A stretch of 64,000 nucleotides of DNA from Hofstenia miamia (taxonomy: Eukaryota; Xenacoelomorpha; Acoela), in assembly GCA_004352715.1 (NCBI GenBank), contig SCFE01000006.1, forward strand, positions 3,111,011 to 3,175,010, given 5' to 3'. Of this stretch, positions 41,801 to 55,908 are shown in pieces. The notes beneath the pieces were generated by a model. It did no database searches and was not told the origin of the DNA. It saw only the letters and a program-made list of their open reading frames with translations. The position numbers and the translations under genes are program-made. Position 1 is the first letter of the stretch, and the number at the start of each line of letters is the position of its first letter.

Positions 41801-44800
41801 AATAAATATATGGGTTTTCTGAATTTTGAAATAATTTAATTACAGTGTGTTTTTCATAAAATTCTTATAATTTTCAAACGTTGCATGAATGCTGCATTAA
41901 TTAATTAATAAAAAAAACTATTTTTCAAGAGTAGAAAAGTTATTTATTTGCAAAAACTAAATAATGAATTAATCGGTTGATCTTAGGTTTACGTATGAAG
42001 TATCGCCGGTGTTTGTTCTCATGGAACGAATTGTTTTGAAAAGAATGCGGGAAATCATCGGTTGGGCAGATGGTGAAGGAGATGGCATTTTTGCTCCAGG
42101 TAACACAGTTTTCAAAACTGTTTCAAACTTTCTCTTATTTTTTTTGGATATAAAGCTTTCATGCAAAATGCTTTACATGTTCAGACTCGAAAATATTTTA
42201 GTCCTACATTATGGTGGGTCGACGTCGTTTGGGGTGCATTTTGCACCTCAGAAGGACTTAAGCTTCTATAAAAGGAGTGCTGTTTATGTTTTTGTTCTGA
42301 ACCTTCAAGACGTTTTAAGTTGTCGAAATTGATCAATGTTATATATAAATCATCTTTTTTGAATGTTTTATTTGGGCGTTATAGAATATTTATTCATATC
42401 AACAAGTTGGGGTGAATTTTGCACCCCAAGCGCTATAATAGTAACACTGAAAATTGTATCTGGCATCAATTTTTAATATGGTGTTGAATGTTTAAAACAA
42501 CATCTCTGTGGTATTTCTAGTGAATGTGTTTACCAATTTACAAAATTGTGAGCTTTTGATGCTAAGAGTCATGCATGCGCATGAAATTTTATCAAATGAT
42601 TTTCTAGGGAATCGCTAATATGTCGTATGCTGCACTTTTTGTGAAATCCTGGCAATCATGAAAATACACATTATGTATTAAAATGAGAATAGTATCTTAC
42701 AATTGTTGCATACCTCCATTCAACAAATATATGAGCCTTTGTATTTGCCATTCGGCATTAAATCTGCAATTGAAAGACTTTGATATTCCAACCTTATACG
42801 TCATTATTTGACCTACAGCAAATAGTTTATTGGAAGAAAGCTGCTTCATGCTTTCTCGAGAGTCAGATCTCGAAAACTGAAAAAGAAATGTTTCCTTAGC
42901 AATTAATTTGTGTGTACATTACATGGGCAAACACTAGCAAGTTGGATTAACTTATCTTTAGTAGAATGATTTTGTCATTATAACACTACTTAGACAATTA
43001 AATCCAATTTTGATGCAATTCTACTTTTTTTGATGTTTGAAATACAATACAGCATGTGCTATGTTTCGAATCACTTCATACGCCGTTCTTGATAATCCTA
43101 AAAAAATTGTTCAGATTTGAAATTGGAAAAATTCTTGGGGTGAGAAAAACCCCAAACATCTTCAAAATAGTAAAAAAAGTAAACGCCGACGAACTGCTAA
43201 ATTGATGCGGCTAAATAATAAAAACAAGGTTATTCCATTTGAAGGTTTTGAAAAACTTTCTCGATTTTAATCCTTATAATTTACTATTTAGAGTTCACTA
43301 TGATTATGAAGTAAAATTTTCAGATTTTGGTTCGGGTTTATGACTGGCTAGAAGTAACTCATATCAGTCATTCTAGTACAAATCATCCTTACAAGGACAG
43401 CTTAGATTGATTCAAGCGTATTTAGCCATATTTGCTACATGTCATTTTTCCTGTTGAATTCAATGTTTACTAAATATTTTTCCATGAAACTTTGTACGTT
43501 ACTAGAACAAATTTTCTCTACACATCGAGACACTTAGATAGGCGATACGTCATTATTAAGCTGATGACATCATCTTTTTATAGTAGGTAGGAAAGGTAGT
43601 GATTTTAAAAGTTTTGGATTTCTTTCAAAAAGCAAATTTTATTATGCCATTTGAGTGGACAAAACCTGCTGAATGTATTTATGGGAGCCGTTTTACTTTA
43701 GAACAGAAATACAATGTTTAAATGGCGATCAAAACAGTATAAAAAACGGAATAATCAACATTTCAGAATATTTATTATACTATAATGCTAAATGTCACTA
43801 AATCACAGACATATCGGGAGTTTCAAAAGGCTGAACTTCAAGAAAACTTACAGGAAATGGAGCTGAGTCAACCCTATCAGGCGCAAATAGGGTTAAATTT
43901 AGCATTCAGTAAGTACAGCAAAACCTAACTACATTTATACTTTATTGGCAAAATGTTTCTTTTTCATCAGGTTGCTAGCAAATAATGCTAGAAAAAGCGT
44001 GTGAGCAAATAAGGCGAAATGAAGCTTTGCTACTCTTAACTTGCTCGTTGCAAATCACAATTTTCACACAAATTTCAGCATTCGATTTCCTCAAATAATC
44101 TCAACAAATATATCATTGGTATTGTGCAATTAGGGTTTTTGGAAAATTCATCCTTCCAATTTACAAGCAATCGTGTGCTTTTTCAATGCAAAAATTGAAT
44201 TAATGAAAAATATCAAAAATTTAGGTGGGACGATCGCTAACTTATATGCTGTTCTCGCTGCACGTCATAAATATTATCCTGAGATCAAAAGTAAAGGAAG
44301 CCTGGCTCAAAGTCAGCTGTGCATGTTTACATCGAGGCATGTAAGTACAGAATGTAACAATAATAAATATTTTTATTTTAAAATTTTTTCTATTGTCTAC
44401 AAAATATTGCATTATTTTATGTATGATGTTTCAAGAATGATTTCATATGTTATGATATCAGGAAATTAACTCAATCTTCTACGGATAGTACTTTGTGTTC
44501 AAATTTGTGGCACATCTGAAATTAGCTGTAGCGAACTTCTTATTAATTAATTGCATGCTTCATTCTCAGAAAATGATTGTTACATTCATAATCATGGCTA
44601 TTAGCCTTTGTTTAATGGATTACGTGGGTTTAAAGCTGGATAAAGATTTTTTCTAAACTAACGGGTGTCAATTTTCGACTTTAATCTTAAGTTCGTATTT
44701 ATTAATAAGCAAATGAAAATACTTACAAGCAATACATAGAAATATCCCTATAATTCAAAGACTGATAAAAATATTATTTTATATCATTTATAATGCAATG

Positions 44801-47800
44801 CTACAATATTCGATAAAGTGTTCGCGCTTTAACATTCCGGTACTTAATCATCACCACGCTCTACATATAGATTTTATATGATTTGAATTTCTAGTAATTT
44901 TACAGTATATATCAATAAACTAGAAACTAGAACCAGAGACTACAAAGAGTAATATTTTGAAGACCAAAAATCAAATATTTATTAACAATTTATATAGGAG
45001 TATAGGAATTTTTTTCTTAGGCTGATCATTTTAAGGATATTGTAGTTTGGTTGTTTAACTTATCATCATTACATGAAGTTACACGAAATTCCTTAAAGAA
45101 AATTTCATGAAAATTAATTATCAAATTTATAATTAATTATTTAACATACTAAAATGTGAATTTTCACGCAAAATTAGAACGGAACTTTTTCCAAAAATAT
45201 AATGAAAATTCAATTCAAGAAAATATAATGAGGTATGAAATGAAATTTTTTATATCTGGACTAGTGGTTCATATTGGTGGGATATGTTGTTAATAATTGT
45301 GTCGTGCGAAGAGCACTCATGTAGACTTCAAACATATTTCACCCACGCTGCCTCCTTAATCTAAGCAAAAAAAGCAAAAAAAAATCTCAGTATGAGTGCC
45401 ATTGCCAATTTCATTTTAGCAATTCCCTTTTTTTATTTGATTATTATTCGTTTTTCTTAGTAATGTAAACAAAATTGCTACTTTTATTATTGTTTTTGTG
45501 TTTCAAAAATAATGCAAAATCGTGTGATCAACTAATTGATTTTACAATTTTACAAGGCTCGTATTAGATTCGATAGTTTTTTAAGTCACATTCAGTTTGA
45601 CCACAACTTTTCTCTCAAAACAGTTACATAATCAGTTTTTATAAAAATAAATTTTCCAATTAGTTATATGGAGAAATTAAATTTTCTTTATGATAGAAAT
45701 ATATTTCTACATGCTAGCACTGAAGAACAATAAACTTCAACATTAACAGATTATTTATACTAAAAGAATCTTGTTAGTGGCATATTTCTAACATTTAGAG
45801 CGCGTCTAGCATTGCAGATTTTTCATTGAAACTTCTTACGATTTTGAGTGAACTTTTGAAAAATATACTTCTATTAAGTACAAAACAATTTCAAGCAAGC
45901 AATTTATATTTTTCTTTTAAATTTATTAGAATAATAGCTCACCATTGTAAATATTTTCAAGATCTTATAGATGTTAACTCCATTTGTTACGATAATTTGT
46001 TAAGTCAGATCGTATAGATATGTAGGAAATTTGGCAATTTTAAGAATTGATGTCATAGATTTAAGAGAGCATGTAAATGAATCAAATATTTTACATATTT
46101 AGCAAAATTCATTTTCGTGCTTAAACATATATTAATTATACAATACATTGATAAAATTATAAAGTATCTCATATATTTTAAAAAATATTTAATTCTACTA
46201 TCTAATTAAGCTAAGATTTATCGGCATTATATGTGAATTTCTAAGAGTATTGGAAATGGCAATACCAAGATTGGAATTATTTGTATTCTGCAAAAATGGT
46301 CTACAGGCGAGCTAATTATAATAATGTTACAATTATTTGATCGATCGGAGACATAATTGGGTTTTTAGGCTCATTATTCGCTGAAGAGTGCTGCGCATAT
46401 AGTTGGTATTGGCACTGACAATTGCATTACAGTGGAAACCGACGGAATGTAAATTAATTTTATTACTTTATTCTCAACATTTCACATAAGTTGCACAATA
46501 TATATTTCATTAGAGGTATTTTATTCACAATATTTTGATTGCTAAGGCAGGTATGTGGATAATTTCAGCATTTTCATCCAAATTTAGTGGGTTGGGTTGG
46601 ATTATGTTGGATTTGATAAGGTCGGGTCAGGTCTGTTAAAAAAGATATGAAATTAAAGCAGTTTGCAAGATCAAGCAAAATGCAAGTAAGCGACTAAATT
46701 ATAACAAGAAATACATTTTTTTGTGCGCAATTCTGAAACTGCTATATATTAGTGTTTATAGTGCACATGTCAGAAATATATTTTAACAATTTGAAGTTCC
46801 CAGTGTACAATAGTTGTTTTGAACTTGTAATGGATTTTTTCATATTTAGATGAGATAACAGCATTGCATGTTCTACTTACTAATTCTTTCATTTCTCAAA
46901 GTAAAGTTTATTGCTAGAAAGATTTTTTTGTAACATTATTGTTCTTAAAATACAAAACGTTAAAAAATTAATTGAACAGTTTGAAACGTAACTTAAAAAT
47001 GTGAATATTTGGAATATATCAATAATCTAAGATTATTGTTTCATGCACAAAATGATACATTCTGTATGGATTGGTAACTTCTACTAAAAGAGATTATTTG
47101 TATTTTGTACTAAAAACCATTTTTAAGGTAACTAAATTAATGTTTATATTTACTAAAGCTGAAAAGGATCCATATTTAAAGGAAATAGTCTGTGTAGAGG
47201 CATAAAAATTTCATGCGGTCGATTTTAAAATTCAAAATCAAAGTGATTGTTCCAAGTTAGTTATTTTTTAATGCACAATCCTTAGCAAACTACCATAATA
47301 TTTTATTATATTTATATGTTTATGCAATGAATAATAATAATAACAGTAATGTGTGCAGGTAGCCCAGTGTGTAAGTAATCCGAAATTCATCAACTATGAC
47401 AGTAGTTGTAAACTGGATGGACTTTGATGACAGAGTAGGAATCACTCTAAGGCCTTGGTTGGAAACTTCCTAGGGCAATGTCACTCTAAATCTAAACACA
47501 TAAATATATCAATACCACCTGTTAATTTATGATCGAGGAAAAGCCTTTAGTTCCTAGTAGGTCAGACGGTGCAATGAATCTTCGGACAACAAGCGGACTG
47601 ACTTTAAAGTCGGTAATTTGGACCACCGAGGCGAAGGTTTTGGTCCCTAACAGACATATAGGAGTATAACAGAATAGAATTGGAGTGTTACAAGGAAAGT
47701 AGTATTGGTGTGAGGGGTTAGAGGAAAAGGATATTTGTAGAAAATAAGGAAGTATCAATGGAACTCGAGATACAGAGCATGATTAGCAGGACAGGAAATA

Positions 47801-49113
47801 CAGCTGATGTTAGTTGAGAGAACGAGAGAAGAGAGAGTTGAACAGATTAAACAAAGGGAAGATGAAATGGTTGCGTAGTAAGAGAAGCGGCAGAACTAGT
47901 AGATCTGGAAATTGAAGAATCAACCAAGTATTGATTTAAGACGATCATAAGTGTTCATAATAGATTGGCAGTTGCATTGAAGGAGTGAGTGTATGGGAAG
48001 TGGTAGTGAATGATAATAGACAGAACATTTCTAAAGCAGAAAAACTCAAAGAAAGGAAGTGAAGAGACTAATTTCAGGTAAATAACATGTCTGCCAATAA
48101 CATAAAAGCTGTTAATTTCAGTGGACCCGACACTGTTAATTACATAGATGCGATACTGTTTTAATATTAATCCTTCTTTAACCAATGAGTTTCATTCTAA
48201 CGTTTACGCAATATTTTCGGTAGTCATTGTTATCCAATCACACCTGCAATTTAAGTGCTTGATATCGTAAACGTGATATCAGTGTGCATCCCCAGGAACT
48301 AATCGCGTAGTCTACGACTTCAATGATTTCAAACAGATTAGTGTTACTTAGGGAAGCATAGCCTAATTCCATAGGCGCAGAGAAGATGTAGGATAAAGAG
48401 TAGAGGGATCTGTGACCAGTTACTCATAGACCAGAGAAGGTTGAAAATGTAAGGAAAGAAGAAAAGCTTAGCAAGTACGTGGATAGACTACAAAAAAAAC
48501 AGATAAACAGCAAATCACATAAGTGGGTACTGAAGGCACTCGAGTCTAAAAATGGAAACGTGGCAAACTGAAATGTATTGACACAGTTGAAGTTTAGCCC
48601 TTCCCATATTGCAGGGAGACAGTTTAGCACCACTACTGTTTGTAGTTACCTTAATCGCAATCACAGAATGCTAAAGGAGACAGGCCTAGGATACATAAGA
48701 AGAATAGAATATATAACAACAAAGTAGTGTACTAACAAAAGAAATCGAAAGCACTGATAATGACAGCAAATTGTTGAGTTTCTTACGCTGATAGTCAAAT
48801 CGGAGTGACGCAATTGAGTTTCCTTTAAATTAGAAATAACGTAAAGAGCATTTTAAGTTCAATTAATCAATAGTAATCAATATAATTTGTGAATAAATGA
48901 CAATCTTATAAAAAAATTTACTTAGCTTAAATTTGCATGGGTTGTCCTGAAGCACATAGTAAAAGCAATACTGAGTAATCGAGAAAAGAATTCAATCTAA
49001 AGGAAAACTTGCAAAAATGAAACTCTGTCATTTTTTTGTAGTGTTTACGCAACTAAGATATCGTGAAGGAGACCACAATGTAAATAAGAAATGAAAATGT
49101 TCATTATTCACTC

Positions 49114-49179
<66 letters not shown>

Positions 49180-51766
49180 TACATTTGTTTAGCGGAAAAA
49201 TGCGTCCTGATGATTTGAAAGCTAAAATTAGCAAAGCTAAGGACGAGGTATAAAATTCATTATGTACATTAATCTATTCATTAGTTTAGGGAAAAGTACC
49301 ATTCCTGGTGTCATGTACAATGGGAACAACCGTAGTTGGAGCATTTGATCCTATTACGGAGATTGCTGATATTTGCGAAGAACACAACCTGTGGCTTCAT
49401 GCTGACGTTAGTACTTCTATGCAATTTTGCAATAAAACTTGGATATTAAAATATTCAAATCGAATAGAAAGCCTTTCACTTTAGAGCTTTTACTACATAT
49501 AAAAACTTACCATTTTAGGATTAATCTTAATATAACTAGTTTAATGTCATTACAGAAATAAATTTTAAAAATAAAATCGCAAATATTTATAGACCAAATT
49601 TTATATTTGTTTTAGCATTTTAATAATAGTTTAGAAGGTATTGAACTTTGAATGTAGTTTAATTAACATTATACTAATGCATTCTGAAACAACCCTAGTT
49701 AATCAACTCCGGAAAACTCGGTTTCTATTTTCTGAATTACAAAAATCATAGAGATTTAATTGGTCAGCGCTAAATAAGGAGAGTCTACCTAGATAGTTTG
49801 TATGTCAGTCTTGCTTTCCACAACAAACTGGGACAAAGTTATGAATAATTCATTGCAATTCTATTTAATAATGGTAATTCTTTTTTCTCACTGGTAATAC
49901 AAATAAAACTTATTGTGTTTAAAGTACACTTATTTTTCATTTCAGTCACTAAAGAAAAAGTGAATATAAATCGAAGTAAATATATTGAAATAATTAATTA
50001 GTTAAATTTTGAAAGGCTTATTTACTAGTTATTAACAAGGAAACCTTTCAGCTAAGAAATCATTCAACTTTATGCTTTGTGCTCTCAGTAAAATTCTGAT
50101 TAAAGCAATAGTTAATTTTGAATTGAGCTGCAACAGAGAACGCTCGTTTAAAATGTTTATATTTTATTACGAATCTAAGCCAATAAATCAAAAATATCAA
50201 AATCCTAAACTTTCAAAGACAATTTGATGCTAGCGTCTCACTCAGAGATAGAAGTTGGGCAGGTTTTGTGAACTATCTCAAAAATTTTGGGCTTTGCTCC
50301 ATATTGCCCACGATTTGTATCTTCCACCTCAAATTTCCCCACTCAAAATATCCTAATCCAACAACCATATGCAAAATCATATTGTCCCATGATGTTTTAT
50401 GACACTTCGTCATAATACTACACCACACCACCACTGCTGAATATTTTGAATACCTTTCTGCTCAGAAAATGTAGAATCATTTTTTCACATGTCATCTACT
50501 ATTTCTACCAATAGGAATCTAATAACAAACCTGATGACAAAACATAGCAAACGCATGATAGAAAAAAGAATTATATATTTTAACTTTAAAGAAAGCTTTA
50601 TAAAGACAATATTTCGTGCAATGTATTTTTGCAAGGATAATCACACTCTTTTCACTGCAATTGCAAAACTTATAAAAACAAATCAAATAAACATTTCTTA
50701 TTACTACTATTGAATAGAATGAAATTTTAACAAGATAATTAATTTTTCAAAATGTGACTAAATTTCCAAGTAGGAATGGAAATATTATCAATCAGAGAAC
50801 TTTGATATATGAAAATTTCTTTCGCAATCTCTAAAATTGGCAATTTCTTCATTCAGGTTTCTTAACTCAAGAGTGCTTTTGCCCCACTTTAGAAAAACAT
50901 CGTCCCATACCCGCCTGACCTGCCCACCCTACCTAACCAACCCCACTTCCATCTCTGGTCTCACTTTACTTAGTTCAGCATGCTGTGCTAAGCTATAGGA
51001 AGTAAGTAAGTGTTGTGAGATTATTGAAATTTGGCAAAAATTTGAAAAATACATAAAAAAATGCTGTTTCGTTTTTCAATTTTGAGGATTTAAGTGCAAA
51101 CTCGTTATTCTTAATAGCAAAATACATTTAACTGCAATATCAAGCAATGATGTAATTTTTGATGTAATTTTTCTTTTAATATATTTATTCTTAAAATGGA
51201 CATTGATAAAATACAAATCAATTCAATTTTAGGGGAACTTTAAATATTTATTTAAATAAATAAACTCCTGAAATTTCCTGAAAACAAACTTTTCAATATT
51301 CCGAGTACCTATAATATTTGAATGGTAACGTTGTTCATAAACTATCGGGGAAAGTTATAGTGATATTTGATTTTTAGAAAATACATCTGTAAAAGAATTT
51401 GGAGTGTGAAATAGCGACTTTTTACAACGACATAAGTAAAAAGAAGCCCATGCATATTAAAATATAATGATTTACAATTATTGCACAAAATCAAAATTCC
51501 AATATTGCTAAAGCCCTACAGTTTAACACTATCAAGAGAACAATACAATTTTAAAGAATAAAAGCATTAATATAATAATAAGAATAATATATAATAATAG
51601 ATTTTATTATAAGGTTAATGGCATAATAAGCAACAATAGCCTTAGAAAATGCTAAATTTTTTTCAAAAATTGCTTATTTTTCATTAACTAACCCCAAATT
51701 TGGATATAAATTAGTAAATAACATAGCTACGATCTGCTAGATCTCATCATGAGCAGTTATATATGG

Positions 51767-51800
<34 letters not shown>

Positions 51801-53916
51801 NNNNNNNNNNNNNNNNNNNNNNNNNNNNNNNNNNNNNNNNNNNNNNNNNNNNNNNNNNNNNNNNNNNNNNNNNNNNNNNNNNNNNNNNNNNNNNNNNNNN
51901 NNNNNNNNNNNNNNNNNNNNNNNNNNNNNNNNNNNNNNNNNNNNNNNNNNNNNNNNNNNNNNNNNNNNNNNNNNNNNNNNNNNNNNNNNNNNNNNNNNNN
52001 NNNNNNNNNNNTGTGTGTATATACGGATTCTAAGTGTTATTTGGAAATAAAACTGAAACTTGTACTGGAAATTTTAGTTTTCATATTAAAAATTGCTTAA
52101 CAATATAACTTAGTGGTAGTGAATATAGGAGTTAGCACAAATTTCTACATATCCCCAGAGAGAGTGTCAATCTCGGGGTGAGAATATTACTAAGCATTGG
52201 AAAACGCTAAAATTTATTGAAAATACTAAAAAAAATTTGCAAATTCATTGAAATTTGGTAATAATGCAAAAAATTTTCTGTTTCCATTTTTTTATTTTCT
52301 CTTGCTTTATAATATTCGTTCTCTTGGACCCAAATTTTAGTAATGGTATTAAGTGAACTGTGGAGCTTTACATTTAAGGGATTATAAAGTTTCCTTTGCT
52401 GAAACAGGTTGGAAGTTGGGCAGGCGCTAAGATAGCGAAAATGAATCATGACGGATGGAAAGAATGAAGCCCGTAATATTTAGTGTCTGCATATATGTTT
52501 ATGAATAAATATTTTTCTTGATAATGAAATGCAATTTTCGTCAAACATATTTTGAGTTAATTATTACAAAACGTCAATGCCGAAAAAGAGTGTATTATTT
52601 ATAACATTTCTTCAAAAAGGTTATTCACTTTATCTGAAAGCAAATTTGTTCGTTAATTAGTTTTGCAAAAGAATATTGTTTTCATAATCATAATAATAAC
52701 ACATTTAATTCTCAATTCCCTCTATCATCTTAAGTTTTCATGTAAATTAGAATTCATCTCTCGACAGCTGGTTAGTGTAATAATGTATGATTTTGTGCTG
52801 GACTAAAATTCTATTGTATTTTCATTTTTGATATTTGTTATAACTAATTTGTATAAAAATGGACTATATTGCATTTATATTTTTAGCTTCGGATATGCAT
52901 AACCGCACAAATCAGTTTACATTTTCCACAAATGCCACCTTTTTAATACAATTTATTGAGAAACGATGCTAGAGAAAAAGTACTGTGTAGTAGGCATATT
53001 TAATTCAGCGCCTTTATTTTAGTACGAAATGTATTATTAACATCTTGAATATTTTCTCACATTTTTTAACTCTGGTAATCCTATATATATTTTAACATAA
53101 ACACTAAATATATAATCCAAGTAGGTACGATTAAACCATACAATATAATACAGCTAGATAAAAATTCCATGGTTAATTAAATCGGATACAATTTACAAAT
53201 TTCCAGATGGAATTGGTGGCTGAGTACAATTATTTCTAGCTTTTGATCATGAATATTTATATCCTGATATCTTAAATATAAATACTTAGTGCGTGTAGAA
53301 ATAATATCAAATTTCAGGTTTCCATAAAAATGGACTCTCTGTAGGGAATAATATCTATTCTGTGAATTATATTTGTCTCACATAAATGAACATAATTACG
53401 AAGGATATTAAACAAAGTCAAATCATCATTAGTTCGATATCCTATTGATAATATTTCTGATTATTTTCTCCTGTAAATATATATGGTTGTATCCCGTTTA
53501 GTAAATATCATTTTGGGTCAATGTACAGTGTGCTATTCGGATGTCGCGTGGTCGACATTGTGTAGCTGACTACTAAAGCGAACTAATGAAAAGCATGCTA
53601 GAAGTTTTTCCCAGCGTCACATTGCCTGAGTGTAGTTATTCTTGCCTGTGAATTTTCCATTAACCTTGGTACCTGCTTGTATCTTAATAGCAAAGAATTA
53701 AATTTATAATTTGTAGTAAAGTCTATTTTTGCATCAATCGGATTGTAAATTTACACCTTGACAATTTTTTATATACCATACATAAATGAATTAATAACAA
53801 TGATAATCTTAATTTGAATAATATATAATCAACTTTGAGCTTAAGTAAATATTTAATTTTGGTAATAAGCAACAATATATATTATAAAGTACGCTATGGT
53901 ATGTATATATGTGTAT

Positions 53917-53952
<36 letters not shown>

Positions 53953-54956
53953 NNNNNNNNNNNNNNNNNNNNNNNNNNNNNNNNNNNNNNNNNNNNNNNN
54001 NNNNNNNNNNNNNNNNNNNNNNNNNNNNNNNNNNNNNNNNNNNNNNNNNNNNNNNNNNNNNNNNNNNNNNNNNNNNNNNNNNNNNNNNNNNNNNNNNNNN
54101 NNNNNNNNNNNNNNNNNNNNNNNNNNNNNNNNNNNNNNNNNNNNNNNNNNNNNNNNNNNNNNNNNNNNNNNNNNNNNNNNNNNNNNNNNNNNNNNNNNNN
54201 NNNNNNNNNNNNNNNNNNNNNNNNNNNNNNNNNNNNNNNNNNNNNNNNNNNNNNNNNNNNNNNNNNNNNNNNNNNNNNNNNNNNNNNNNNNNNNNNNNNN
54301 NNNNNNNNNATATATATATATTATGACCACTAGGTACATAAAAAAAAATTTTACGCCCATTTTGTACGTTGAAAATATAAGCCCACTGTGTACACTTTTT
54401 TTATTAATCCCACTGTGTACAGTTTTTTGGTAAACTTTAATTTTAGTGTAACAAAATTCTCCATTTCACGCAATCCACCCTTAATTATTAATTAGTGCTC
54501 GAAATTACAGTATTTCTTGTCAAAAGAATTACAAAATTAGCAGTTTAAGTATTTAGAATTTTAATTTTGTTATTCGACCATTTTTTGACTTTAACTGATG
54601 AGAACCTATATTATCAATTTTAAAACACTTATAATGAATGTCAAGTTAATTTTTTGTTAATTTTTTGTATAAAACTGCCTTAGAGTTTGAAATTGAAAAT
54701 GTACAAGGTGGGCTGCATAATTTTTTTGGTGCATAAAATGGGATTATAAAAAAATGACATTTTTTAAAAGTTTTTCAATTTTTTCCCTGATGCGCTTAAA
54801 AAACTTGTTTCTGTACTGAAATGTCACAAAAAACTTGTAAATGCATTTGGTAGAATTAGTCAACTGGAAAGTGAATCTCCCACTGGGTTCAAGGAAATTT
54901 CATGCTCGATTCCCACTGTGTACACTTCTGAGAATTTTTCACATACAAAATAGGCG

Positions 54957-54992
<36 letters not shown>

Positions 54993-55832
54993 CTCAACAA
55001 TTATTTATGTATTAGTTCTCGTAAATGCAATTTGCATAATAATAATAACTTAAATTTATATGAATTGTGCAGGAACATCTAAATACAAATCTTTTAATGC
55101 ATTCAATACCTAGTCAATCATTTTATCCAATACATCGTACTTCCAACTTAATGTGGAGCTTTATTATTCTAGTTTCTTGTGGTCAGCCCAAATTTACATC
55201 TGAGTACTTCATGGTATTTTAACTAAATTACCTAAAACGGTATATGTATCTGTACTCTATGAAAAGGTTTGAGATTGCGCATTGTTTTAGCTTTTCCTCA
55301 CATTTTCCGTACAAAATCATAAGAATTCTGCATCAACAAATGTCTTACGAGTTATAGTTTACGTGGAGCACTCAGCCAGCGAACTTAGGGAATGTAAATT
55401 AAAATTTTCCTCTTCTAAAAGCTTCTCATTTTCTTTAATAAACTATAAATTTGTGGTTACTTAAAGAGCATTAAGCAATTAATTCAAGATAAATTATATA
55501 TACACGCATCATATGACCGACTACGCTTCAATAAAAATGAGAACAAAATGGAAAGTATGGCATAGTGCATTTCAACACTTTTCTCTGAGGTACTTCAATT
55601 TGAGAATACTTTCAATTGACTTCTTCATGCTAATGCACTCTTTTCGCAAGCAAATTTCTCATGAACTAATTTAATCCAAAATGTGCATACGGTTTGCTAT
55701 GAAACTCAATAACATCGACACAAAATATCTTCAATTTTGACAATAAATTAAAAATATTTTGCGCACAATGGGTTTATCTATATGCTTATATATATATGTC
55801 CTATGCATTTTAAGTAAATTTTTCCACTGCAT

Positions 55833-55866
<34 letters not shown>

Positions 55867-55869
55867 TAC

Positions 55870-55908
<39 letters not shown>

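Larger units (their letters stand above)
42430..47939. other. Introns 4-6 outside exons
   Basis: Apart from exons 5 and 6, I see no gene. A patch of GGGTTGGGTTGGAT and GGTCGGGTCAGG near 46585-46640 resembles hAT interior sequence. 47340-47660 is GC-richer and may be older repeat sequence next to the second LINE copy. Confidence 0.5.
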
